A stretch of DNA of 64,000 nt. Source: Coix lacryma-jobi var. lacryma-jobi (Eukaryota; Streptophyta; Magnoliopsida; Poales; Poaceae). The stretch spans positions 97,847,104 to 97,911,103 of the forward strand of contig CM019823.1 of assembly GCA_009763385.1 (NCBI GenBank), given 5' to 3'. Made by a program: the position numbers and the translations under genes. Positions 10,931-20,578 of this stretch are shown here, one piece after another; position 1 is the stretch's first letter, and every line of letters starts with the position of its first letter. The notes under the pieces were generated by a model. It ran no database searches. It was not told where the DNA came from and worked only from the letters and a program-made list of their open reading frames with translations.

Positions 10931-11965
10931 TCAAGCGTCTCCAGCGGCGGATGCGGCATCCTCCTCATCGGCGTCCATCATCGGCTCGTCGACATGGTCC
11001 TCGTCATCTGAAGAAGGCTCTGGACCAAGCACTACCCCGTCCAAGGGCTCCTGGGCCTCATCTGCAGGGGCCTCGTCTGCTGCTGGGGCGGCGGCCTCCT
11101 GTGCGGCGTGATGCATCTGGTGAACTGCCTCATGGAGCTGGTCGATGTAGGCCTGCTGGTGGTGTATCTGTTGTATCAGGTGATGGGCGCCCTCTCTGAG
11201 ATGGTCAAGCGTTGTGCAGGCCTCGTCTCACTGAACGGTTGTCGTCAAGTACATCTGCTTAGCTACTGTCCTGGCGGTGGTCTCTGCTCCGGCGGTAGCA
11301 CGTGCATCGTCACGCTCAAGAGTGATCTGATGGATCTTCTCCTATAGACGGGCTACCTCGGTGTCAAACTCTTCCTGCAACTTCCTCTTGCTCTGGTAGG
11401 TGGCGGTGAGGGTAAAGGACACGCTCTCCAGGCTGCGCTCCAAACTCTCACATACACCCATCAAAGCTCCGGTGGCGCTCATCGCGAACGTCTCGCAGTA
11501 AAATCTCTCCTCCGCACCACCTGTCAGAACGGACTCCAAAGTCTGCCTCCAACGCAATGGAAAAAGTGATCCACGAGGGAACACTCCTGCCATAGCACTA
11601 GCAAGGTCGGCGGGAAAACGGGCGATGATGTCCTTCAGCACTAGATAAGCTGCCCTGTTGGCTCCATCTTTGGCACAACTGCCTCTGGTGATCTTCGTCC
11701 ATCCTGTCTAGTGGGGCTTGGCAGGCAAGGCTTTGACCTTGATCTGCACCATTACCAAGGAGTCCTGCCCATATATCTCCTTCTGCCAAGAGTACCTGGG
11801 CTCCTGTCCTTCCTCGTATCCCACTGCCTGCAGAATCCTCCAAAGGATGGTCGGCAGCCCGAAGTAAGACAAGAACGTGTTCTTGGTCAGCTTCGTGGCC
11901 AAGCGGTGACGTGGAACTCCTCTGCCTCCGGTGGCCTTGCGAGCAGTCAACTTAGTCTGGGCCAT
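10931..11965 (-). pseudogene. Extra ORF upstream of gag with histone H3 tail-like N-terminus
   Basis: A 344-codon frame on the minus strand between leader and gag, broken by three in-frame stops: TAG 11708-11710, TAG 11342-11344, TGA 11228-11230. All could come from single transitions. The protein starts MAQTKLTARKATGG, then PRHRLATK. Set against the H3 tail (A1 to K23) it matches at 16 of 23 positions with one inserted residue; T3, K4, T6-A7-R8-K9, T11-G12-G13, P16-R17 and L20-A21-T22-K23 are kept. R2 is Q, S10 is A, K14 is R. A central part of about 170 residues of unknown type follows, not a histone fold. Then comes a predicted coiled coil (EKIHQITLERDDA, LIQQIHHQQAYIDQLHEAV), then an Ala/Pro linker and an acidic tail (SSDDEDHVDEP, DADEEDA). 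I chose the ATG at 11965 over 11977 because it follows a splice acceptor and starts the H3-like tail. A role in chromatin targeting or silencing evasion is inference. I do not recognise a named family. Confidence 0.8.
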
Positions 11966-12102
11966 CTGTAGAAACAAAAGGGTTTCGAACTCGCGTGAGA
12001 CGCATATTAAGTTGGCAAATTTTATAAGAAAAGAGACAATTTTTAATTAAGGGGAGGAAATGCAAATGCAAGAATATAAACATGATGCATGATCGTACTT
12101 AC
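11966..12102 (-). other. Predicted leader intron ending at the extra ORF start codon
   Basis: On the minus strand the donor is GTAAGTAC at 12102 and the acceptor TTTTGTTTCTACAG ends at 11966, directly before the ATG at 11965. The 137 nt between are AT-rich with a branch-like AACTTAAT near 12015-12025. Length, U-richness and both splice sites fit a normal plant intron. No RNA evidence is available here. Confidence 0.6.
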
Positions 12103-12688
12103 GTTCTCACTCACTAATAATGACTCGTAAGTCCTAACGTTCTAGTCGGTGGCAAGAACGATCTCTCATGCGTTATCTACTCGTTCTACTCGATCACGTA
12201 GTTAGTGTACCTGCAGAAGATTCATTTCAACCCAAAGCAAAATCCCAATGGTAAAATAACGGAGTATTGGTCCATATGCACCAAATGCATAATAGCCAAC
12301 ACTAAACACCATGCACCAATCCAGAAACATACCCAAAACATTGGTACCCTCGTATATGTTTGCGTGGAGCTCGCACATACTTGGTATAAGAACTCTCACC
12401 TAGACCGACGGTTGGATGGTCATGCTCTCATATCTTACAAAATCATTTTATGCATGTTTTCGCGATCGACGCATTCTCTTTTCCCTTGAGAATGGACCAG
12501 CAAATAAAGATCCAGCATGAAGCAAGAACCCTGAACCCTGTTAGCAGTTAAGCCACCTGAATCCTAATGTAGGGCCTAAGGACAAGACTGGGCACACTTA
12601 GTAATTTAAAATAGTTTTGAAATACCCATTTCAGTTTGAAAATAGCCCCTTTCAGATGCAATGACTTGAACCATGCTCCGATACTAGC
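12103..12688 (-). other. Chromovirus leader with primer binding site
   Basis: Untranslated region between the 5' LTR and the predicted intron. At 12671-12686 the minus strand reads TAGTATCGGAGCATGG, two bases after the LTR end. It resembles the initiator tRNA-Met primer site TGGTATCAGAGC with two differences. No long ORF; a short upstream frame of about 11 codons starts near 12169. Confidence 0.65.
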
Positions 12689-15600
12689 TGTGGTGGAACC
12701 GTCCTGATTATAAGAACTCAAGTACCGTCTAAGCCAAATTTGTCTGACATCGACTCATACTTGAATCCATATAACCCCGGTAGTCCGGAAACCTCGAAGG
12801 ATTTAAACATCAAACAACATACAGGATCGCATTGTTCAAGAATCACATTCGTAAGGATACATCATTGATAAATGAAACCGAATTTAAACATCAGAGTGCA
12901 AAGTCATAAAAGAGTTATTACAATACTGAGTTTTAAAGTGCGGAAGCTGAAATAAGTTTTGAAACAAGACCACCACACATGTGGTCCAAATAAACATTGT
13001 TTAATAACTCACTCCTCCTTTTTCAAGTAATATGCCACTAGAAGTCTCAGTCCAGCAAAAGAAAAGGGGAAGCTTCTGGATGACCCTGCCCTGGGCCTAC
13101 TCCTCATCACCCTCCACGGAGTAGAGGCAGTGCTTACAATAGCCGTAGTACACCTGGCCATCTGCAACAAACGGGATAAACCCTGAGTACGGGAATGTAC
13201 TCAACTAGACTTACCCGTCCAACTGAAAATAAAAGACACCAAGGGTATGCAAGGCTTTTTGGTGGAGCGGGGATCTTTAGTTGCAAAAAGCTCTCATTAA
13301 GAGAAGGAATATTTAGTGATATCGGTGAGCAGTCAAGTTTTAGACCTACCTTTTAGTCTAGATTTGCACCTGAACTAATACATACACTTGAGTCTAATCA
13401 ATCAATAATATAACCATATCCAGTTGGCTTAAATCACATTTTAGTTGAACCTTAAACATCACATGGAGTTGTATCATGGTGAAGCTTGACATAGTTTCCC
13501 ACTAACCGGGGGAGACGGCGACTCGAATCGAATTCCAAACCAGCTGGTGAAAGACCTTTAATACCGACCCACACTTTTCCCGTCGGGTCCATGCATTGGG
13601 TAACCGCTTGATGCTTGTTCGTGGTGGTAATCGTCGCGGTTCAAGCACGGACCGCCCAATTGGAACCTGGCGATGGCCATCCCGAGGCAGATCGCATTTC
13701 CATACTAGAGGGCATGACTTGGGTTGATTCCGGCCCCAACAACGTCTAACCGGCTTTGGGGTCGATGATTACAGCACTGACATATCCATAAGTAAAAGGG
13801 TGCGTTCAAAAATGAACGAGGGCCAACATCGATACAAACCTACACGATCCAACGGACGGACTGCCCCAAGTTTCCAAACTTGTGCCTTGCCTTTCAGTTG
13901 ACCGTATTTCATTACTACTCGGGTTCCACATTTCATATTTATCAAGGAAGTTCCATGAACAGAAACATTATATTCTTTTCTATAAGAATTTTCTAAGAAA
14001 AACACAGAAAAGCACATTTGTATAGCAACTCCTTATTTTTCTATGCAACAACCCACACTTAGCATTTTTCTCAATTTAAACATAGCATACAGAGATTACA
14101 TAAATCTTCCCATATTTTATTTTCACACATACATAATTTTAACAATTATTTTCACAAAACGGCTAAAAAGAAATTTAAACCTAAACAGATAATTTTTCTA
14201 CAAAAACAGTGCCTCATAAATTTTTCACAGATATACAGCCTGACAAGAAACCTACACAAATTTTGTCATGAATTAATTCAACCAGAAAACACATGAACCC
14301 ATTTATCTCAACAAAAGCACATAATCTGGATTAAATAAAAACAGTATAATAAACTTCCACCAAAAATACTTTCATATTTTTTCATGACAGATCTACTCAT
14401 GAGCAAGTTATCAAAACTGAAAACACCTCATTTGGATTAATAAAACGTGCTACACAAAATAAACAAGCTTTCTGGAAATTAAAACAAAAAGGAAAATCAT
14501 TTAAACTCCCGGCCCATCCTGCACAGACCCGGTCCATGGACCGTGGGTGGCTGACACGTGGGACCAGCTGGTCAACGGGGCCCAGCGGTCAGTGAGGGTG
14601 GAGCAGGGGCGACGGTTGACCGGGGTTTTCTCGCCGACGGCGAGGTCGCCGGCGGTGGGGTTGGGCTAGGTGTGCTCCCCTTGGCTAGGCGGTTCGGGTG
14701 GTGGTGTTGGTTTGGCCAATGCATGGCCGTAGATCGCCGGCGGCGAGCCATGGCGGGTGACGATGGCGGTGGTGCTCGGCTACGCCGTTTCCGGCGTCGC
14801 CGACCAAATTAATGGGCGCGTCGTACTCCACTAACCCTAGGGAGGATAGCTAGGGGGGTGGTTTGGCCGAAAAAACCACGGGGAAGCTCGACCACGTGCG
14901 CGCCCATGGCGCTCGGCCGGAGAAGAGTGGGGGACTAGAGGGCGGTAGAGACCTCGTGGGGGTGTGTTCTCACCGTTCCTTGACCTGATGAAGCTTGTCA
15001 GCAAGGGAGGGAGGTGGCGAGGCTCGGGGTGGTGCTTAACGGGCTCGAGCTCTTTTCGGCGGCGAACGGGGACCGAAGGGGACACCTCGTCCTCTAGCGG
15101 TGATGGGGCTTGGTCGGGGAAGATAGCGCACGCACGGTGTGTGCACAGTGAAGGCGGAGTGGCTGGCGAGAGGAATCGGATGGTGGTGGTCGGGTGAGGT
15201 CAGAACGGCGGGGTGCTTTTGCGGTGGCGGCGAAGGCGAGCAGTGGACTCGGCTTCGCGTTCACAGGAGTGGAGAGGGAGATAGCAGGCGCGAGAGGGGT
15301 GTGTGTGCGGGTGAGTGAGGGAGCGGAGAGAGGTGCTCGGGGTTTTGCTCGCGGGTTTGGCCGGCCGGTTGTCGTGGCGGGGGCCATGGCGTCGCGGCGA
15401 GCGAGGCGGCGCAGGCGCTGGCATGGGCGCGGCGAGCGAGGCGAGCGAGGAGTAGGCGAGGGCGATCGCTTGCGTGATCTAGTGAAAGAGGATCGCGTGG
15501 TGAGTGGCTCGGGCGGATCCTCGGCAGAAGATGGCGGCCACGCGGCGCTCTTGGCCGGCGTACGGCGCGGCGGCCGGTCGCGCGCGGCGCGGCGCGGGCG

Positions 15601-16160
15601 GGAGCGGAGCGGCGTGCGTGAGCGGGCCGGCGCGGGCGCGAGGCGGGCCAAAAGGCCAAATGGGCCGATTGGGAAGCGCCGGGGAAAAACATTTTCCTTT
15701 TTCTTTTTCTAAATCTTATTTGAACTTTGACCATTCAAAAACAGTTTTAAAAACTCAAACCAGACTTTGACCCAAAAATAAAAGTTGCTCAAAATAATTT
15801 TCTCTACAACTTTCATATAAGACACTTTTTCCGAAAATCATTTTCACAACCTCCACCTAAATAAACCCAATTTTTGAGCTATAAATCATGTTGTTCTCAC
15901 ATTTTTAAATTCTTAAACTATATTGAACTAGGTCAAGGTGTCAATATAAAAAGTTTTGTACTCCAAATTACCTATTTTATAAAATTATTTGCCAAGACAG
16001 AAATCCATTTGGACAACCAAGTCTTATAGAGATCCAAATCCAAATAAACAACAAAAAGGCAAAAGCACTTTTATGCACATGAAATGATGCAATGCATTGC
16101 TTATGAATTTTAGTAGCTAAATGTACTTCCTAATACAGTGCTTGACACTAGGGTGTCACA
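12689..16160 (-). repeat. 5' LTR of the chromovirus (3472 bp)
   Basis: TGTGGTGG at 12689 to GTGTCACA at 16160, so on the minus strand TGTGACACCC to CCACCACA. The PBS lies next to the left end and the old element T flanks the right. The part 15405-16160 duplicates 5418-6172. 14500-15700 is strongly GC-rich and carries long open frames on both strands, which are a composition effect. 13000-14500 is AT-rich and non-coding. Confidence 0.85.
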
Positions 16161-16192
16161 TAGCGATGGTAGTAAGTGTCAACAAGCATTTC

Positions 16193-16210
16193 TGGCGCCG
16201 TTGCTGGGGA
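16193..16210 (+). other. Primer binding site, tRNA-Asp type (element T)
   Basis: TGGCGCCGTTGCTGGGGA; the perfect tRNA-Asp complement has C in place of the T at the 13th position. Typical for Athila/Tat-type gypsy elements. Confidence 0.75.
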
Positions 16211-16615
16211 ACGGTCGAGAGTTGATCTTAAGTCTACTTAAACTTGTAATCATACTTTTATCTTTTCCTTTTTTGTCCTAGTCTTTTGATCATTTTTGTG
16301 TTGATTCTTATGATTGTTGTTTTTGAATTCCACTCTTATCTATCACTGCCCCATGAGCGCAAGCTATAACTAGTAGAAACCTTAGATCCTATCATAACAC
16401 CTAGTTATAAGCTACGCCTACATTTTGGGAATATTCTGTTCTGGGAACATTTCTTCTTGGGAGTCTGCATTTTAGACAACTAGATAAATAATCTCTTGGC
16501 TCATTATGGGATGATTTTAATGACCCCATCATGTAATCCCTTAATGTTGTCATTAGAGAGTGTTCCTCTATTTTGTCTGCTAGTGAGCAAGGTTTATGTT
16601 TCATTATATTACTAG

Positions 16616-16620
16616 AAAAG
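16616..16620 (+). repeat. Target site duplication of element A, left copy
   Basis: AAAAG, repeated exactly at 37415-37419 after the 3' LTR of element A. Confidence 0.85.
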
Positions 16621-16929
16621 TGTGGATACATGGGTGTATGCCGGATCTTGAGATGATGAGTGATTGTCAACTGGTATGATGCGCATGTTCTTTGGCTTGT
16701 GTTGTGCAGGTGTCGAGCTCAGAGACGGTGGTCGAAGGCAAGGTGAAGGTCAAGTAGAGACGTCCCGTGCCGATGGACCCGGAGCGGTGAAGGGCGGACG
16801 TGAGGCTTGGACTGACGGACCGGTGGCCTGAGGATCAGCTGTGGTGGCTGACAGCCTGGGACAGCGACAAGTGAAGACTTGCGGGTGGACAGGGTGCACG
16901 GGCGGTGCATCCCTCTACGGCGCTGGTTT

Positions 16930-17147
16930 GGTGGTTGAGCCACAGAAAAACCACCGAGTGGACGGTTTCCAGGTTTGGGCCTCAAAACTTGGGTGCGGCC
17001 AGTTTCCGAGTTTGGTCCAGAAAAGTCGGGCTGAGGACGGTTTCCAGGTTTGGGCCTCAAAACCTGGGCGCTGGCGAGTTTCTGAGTTTGGGCCACAAAA
17101 CTCAGTCGATGGACGACTAGTTTCTCGGTTTCGGCCTCAAAACCGGG
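16930..17147 (+). repeat. Hairpin array in element A 5' LTR (6 units)
   Basis: Six short inverted repeats: GGTGGTT/AACCACC (16930-16955), CCAGGTTT/AAACTTGG (16969-16992), CCGAGTTT/AAAGTCGG (17006-17029), CCAGGTTT/AAACCTGG (17044-17067), CTGAGTTT/AAACTCAG (17082-17105), CTCGGTTT/AAACCGGG (17124-17147). Units 2-6 have 8-nt loops, mostly GGGCCTCA or GGGCCACA. The array lies about 200 bp upstream of the TATA box. Confidence 0.9.
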
Positions 17148-17343
17148 GGGAGGTCCATGAAAAGGGCGAACGGTGCGGGACGGCACGTGTCGGCATCCGG
17201 CGAGGTCGCGTCGAGGCGAAGCTACCTGATGTGCGGGCGTGGCCGTCAGATCGACATCAACCTCGAGTTGGTCAGGAATACCCTTAGGGTTAGCCTGCTC
17301 GCTCATTAGCTGTAAGGGTAGAAGGGGAATAATTGTATTAGGC

Positions 17344-17350
17344 TATATAA
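17344..17350 (+). promoter_or_regulatory. TATA box of element A 5' LTR
   Basis: GGCTATATAAGGAGAGG; the same sequence is at 36131 onward in the 3' LTR. It lies downstream of the hairpin array and upstream of a conserved R/U5-like region (CTCAGCCATTTGCT). In this LTR the promoter is now cut off from the element body by element N. Confidence 0.65.
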
Positions 17351-17682
17351 GGAGAGGCGACCCCTCCCTCCAGACTATCTCAGCCATTTGCTACTTTCAC
17401 TTAGGGTTTCCTGTTCTCCCATTCCCTGTTGTAGCTACTGAGATCCACAGAGACGGTGAATCATACCTCTGTGTATTTGGATTTTGCGGAAATAGGACCA
17501 GATACTCGTTGTCTCCTCGTGGGGACGAATTTCGGCTGGCAATCGTGATTGTGATTCGCGTTTTGAACATGTTCTTCGCGTTCTTCTTTTCTCCGCGATT
17601 TTCGTGTCACTTGATCTCCCTCCTCGTTGCGTCTTTTTCGAATCCACTTGAATCAACTTGTTCTTTGATGTTAGGAGAACAT

Positions 17683-18996
17683 TGTTGACACCTCGGGTGG
17701 CACGCAGAAGAAACCGCAAGCGCACGGCTGTCAGTTGTAGCTTTTCACCTGAGAGTATTCTGGGGTATCGAATCCACGAGGAACGCGAAGTGATTTTGAG
17801 AAAACTAGGGGGATAAGGATATCTAGGATAGATGAAGGGAACAGGCACTATCCACTGGGGTAGATCCTAGTTCTATTAGACTTCTAGTGATTTAAGTTCT
17901 TTACTAGTGTACTGTGGGCGTACTAGCCTTTACCACGGACTTAGGTTGAACGCTAGCACAACGAGCCCTACTGTTAAACTTGACCAACAACGTGGTGGAA
18001 TTCAAGGCGCACAGGGCTGTCACCACCTGCTTGCTACCACAGCTATCTGGGGGCCTAGCCGTATTCACTGGCAATATATAGCCTAAGTACCACACTTAAT
18101 CTATATATTACTACTACTAGCACTGTACTAGAACTAGAGCACTTGAAACTAATATCAAGCAATGAAACGAACACACAAGTTCTAAAAATAAATACTTGAA
18201 GATAAAATAAATACTAAGTTACCAAAGTTGAAGCGCAGAGCAGAGAGAAGCAGAGGTCTCTGACAACTCCGGAACTCTCCAGGCTTCTACTCTTCTCCTC
18301 TCCAGCTCCTCTTCTAGTGAGGCACTCACACTCTCTCTAATCTCTCTAGCATAGCAAGTGTGCTATTCTAACCAAATGGTGAATACTAATGTGAGACTCT
18401 CTGAATGAGAGCTTTTGGGCCTATTTATAGTGCTAGGAAGCTAGGGGGTACTTATAGAGTGAAGGGGAGGTCGGTTAGGGTTTAGGGGGTGGCGCCCGCC
18501 ACTAAACCCTGGCGCCCGCCACCTCTCTGCCGTCCATTGCAACCGCCATTCATCCAATGGTCTTCACTTGCTCTCCTAAGTCGGTTTGAGGGTCGGTTAG
18601 GGTTTAGACATGTGTCCAAAGCCCACTATCCAGGTGATACTCTTCTTAGCCCTTGGATCAAACCGTCTTAGTGTGCAATGGCCAGGATTTGAGCTTGAGG
18701 TGACTCCCACGGATCGATGACGTGGCTTGGGCCACTTTTGGCAAGATGGAGCTGGCGGCCGCCAGTAATAGGTGGCGGCTGCCACCCTACTCAGGCCTAA
18801 ATGGGCCAGAGTGGCTTGACCTTGCTCCTGGTACACTTGTTTGGCCCAAATTCCATCATTTCCTGCATTAAGATAAGAAACTATGCACATGTGGAAATAG
18901 GTTAGTTATAAACCAAATCTTCTACTTTTTATGTTGTTTTACCTTGGTTTTGGGTGAAATGTTGATGGTGAAATGATGCTTTAAGCACCATCAACA
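17683..18996 (-). repeat. 3' LTR of element N
   Basis: 1314 bp, TGTTGACACC to CATCAACA, homologous to 26328-27643. On the minus strand a TATA box (TATAAATA, plus 18422-18429) is present. Contains palindromic GGCGCCCGCC and GGCGGCCGCC motifs at 18492-18525 and 18752-18786. Confidence 0.92.
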
Positions 18997-19034
18997 AGCT
19001 CCCCCACACTAACCTCTTGCTCGTCCCGAGCAAG
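18997..19034 (-). other. Polypurine tract and adjacent 8-bp hairpin of element N
   Basis: Minus strand GTGTGGGGGAGCT (18997-19009) directly precedes the 3' LTR and is the polypurine tract. Next to it, 19016-19034, is a perfect inverted repeat: CTTGCTCG, loop TCC, CGAGCAAG. Confidence 0.75.
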
Positions 19035-20578
19035 CATGGACTTTAAGAATTACAACAATTTTATTGAACTAAGCATTCACACAAGATGTTCAACTACCTA
19101 TACTCATGTTAGTAACCTTTCCAAGTGGCTAATAAATCATACCTATGGCGATTGAAAGATAGAATAGCTTGCGAATAAGAGAAACACACTTTCCTCTTTT
19201 ACATACCTTGGGGTTTCAGGATATTTTCAGAAAGAAAATCATGGTTCATTGAATCTCTCTTTAAATCTCAAGGCACTCATGGTGTATATCCTCACTTTAT
19301 GGCAAAAGAAATGCCAGAGTCTATCATATGGTTTATGTGGACTTTATAGGGAAAGGAAAGAATGTAAGGCACTTCTATCTCTCTTTTATTGCTAAGTCAA
19401 GTTTAGGATCATGGGAGAGTATAGTCATGCACTAGCCAAGGTATAGGGTGGACTAACTCAACTCCTTTGTTCTTTTTGAATCTCTTCTCTTACCAAGGAT
19501 CATGGCTATATGCATCTCTCTCTCTTTTTTTGAATACTTGGACACTTGTCCTTTTTAGAGCATTTGCTCTTTCTCTTTTTTTAATACTTGGACACTTGTC
19601 CTTTTTAGAGCATTTGCTCTTTTTTTAGATACTATATAGCCATGTCCTTTGAAGGAATGAGAAAATTTATTCAATTCTTTTAGAACAAAATTTTGGAGGA
19701 GAACTATATGAGTATACTCTCAGTGTGAGAGTTGTCTCAAAAAGGCATGGTTTGCCTTGGCTTTTAGAGCATGACTAAACTCTTCTACCTAGATCAACTA
19801 TTCTTGACAAAGCTCAAAGATTGATTTAGAAGGCTTTATGGGTTGTTCTCCTATACTCTAATATTTTGGCTCTGGTAGGTGGATAGGAAAGAAAGATCAT
19901 GAACCATGGTAATTTTGGTTTTCAAAATAAAAACTCCCAAGGTTGTAGCAGAGTACTAATGCAATTTCAATTACTACTTCTATATCTTATCAAACAACAA
20001 CCTAGGTTGATTTCCCTATCAAAATGAGTAGGCTACTACACATGAATAAAAGGTAGAACAACATGTCGTGTAAACACTCAATTCAAAAGAAATTGTTTCA
20101 GCATTTTTATTTCCTAGCTGCATTTTAAGTTCAAACCGAGACATCCAGTGATCCAAATTGTACAGAATTTAAAACACATGTTTAGGGGTTCACTGGGGGT
20201 GTTTCGGTGCAGAGTGGCCTAGCGGCCGCCAGTTATAGGTGGCGGCCGCCATGGGCCTTGGCCCAAGCGGCTTGCAAACAGCGTGGCAGCTACCTTGCTA
20301 AGTTCAGGTTACAGCTTTGAACATTCTATCACGTTCTGCAGAGGTGTTTAGAGAGGGGATTTCCGCCACACTAGAAGTTTTGGCACTTTTTATTTTTTAA
20401 AAATGAACAAACTTGATGAAGGGAAAAATAAATAAGGGTGTCTTTTTATTCATTATGAAAATTTCCTAAACAAATGTTGAAATTGAAATTTAAACAAACT
20501 GAAATTTAAATCAAGTAAACTAAAAATTAAACTTAATCAAACTAAAAACCTAACTAGACACCCTAAATCTAATCTAAT
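19035..20578 (-). other. Non-coding 3' region of element N
   Basis: About 1.5 kb without a recognisable ORF between the extra ORF and the polypurine tract. Holds a 50-bp tandem duplication (19533-19632) and a pair of GGCGGCCGCC motifs at 20222-20250. Long 3' untranslated regions with tandem repeats are known in Tat/Athila-type elements. Confidence 0.6.
19533..19632. repeat. 50-bp tandem duplication with two palindromes per unit
   Basis: Units 19533-19582 and 19583-19632. Each has GGACACTTGTCC (19540-19551, 19590-19601) and AGAGCATTTGCTCT (19557-19570, 19607-19620), separated by a T-run. GGACAAGTGTCC, the same motif read on the element sense strand, is repeated in element T at 42878-42938. 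Confidence 0.85.

Larger units (their letters stand above)
5418..16160 (-). mobile_element. Ty3/gypsy chromovirus, Tekay/Del type
   Basis: Minus-strand element with LTRs beginning TGTGACACCC. Reading direction, right to left: 5' LTR 16160-12689, PBS, leader with predicted intron, extra ORF (11965-10931), gag, protease, RT, RNase H, integrase, chromodomain, polypurine tract, 3' LTR remnant 6172-5418. The remaining 3' LTR lies left of the window because copia element C is inserted in it. The right flank gives a predicted target duplication TAGCG (16161-16165). The C-terminal chromodomain, the large LTRs and the tRNA-Met PBS fit the Tekay/Del lineage. Coding parts carry several stops and frameshifts, so this copy is not autonomous. 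Confidence 0.85.
16161..16620 (+). mobile_element. Old Athila/Tat-like element T: 5' LTR end, PBS and leader start
   Basis: After the chromovirus the sequence runs to GTGTCAACA (ending at 16184), the end of an LTR of the TGTTGAC...GTCAACA type. Eight bases later is a primer binding site at 16193-16210, TGGCGCCGTTGCTGGGGA, matching tRNA-Asp with one difference. The leader then runs to 16620, where copia element A is inserted. The rest of T resumes at 37415. Confidence 0.7.
16621..17682 (+). repeat. Element A 5' LTR, first part
   Basis: Starts TGTGGATACATGGGTG, aligned with LTR starts at 35485, 48903 and 58578. Contains the hairpin array (16930-17147) and a TATA box (TATATAA, 17344-17350). Interrupted after 17682 by element N and resumes at 27649. 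Confidence 0.9.

Noticed and set aside
10931..11965. A host histone H3 gene or processed H3 pseudogene
   Set aside because: Similarity to H3 ends after about residue 25 of the tail; no histone fold follows. Position between PBS and gag and the long unrelated body show it belongs to the retrotransposon.
15094..15734. 185-codon and 157-codon Arg/Pro-rich ORFs in the chromovirus LTR
   Set aside because: The GC-rich segment has few stops in every frame; no domain is seen and the left LTR copy does not keep the full frames.
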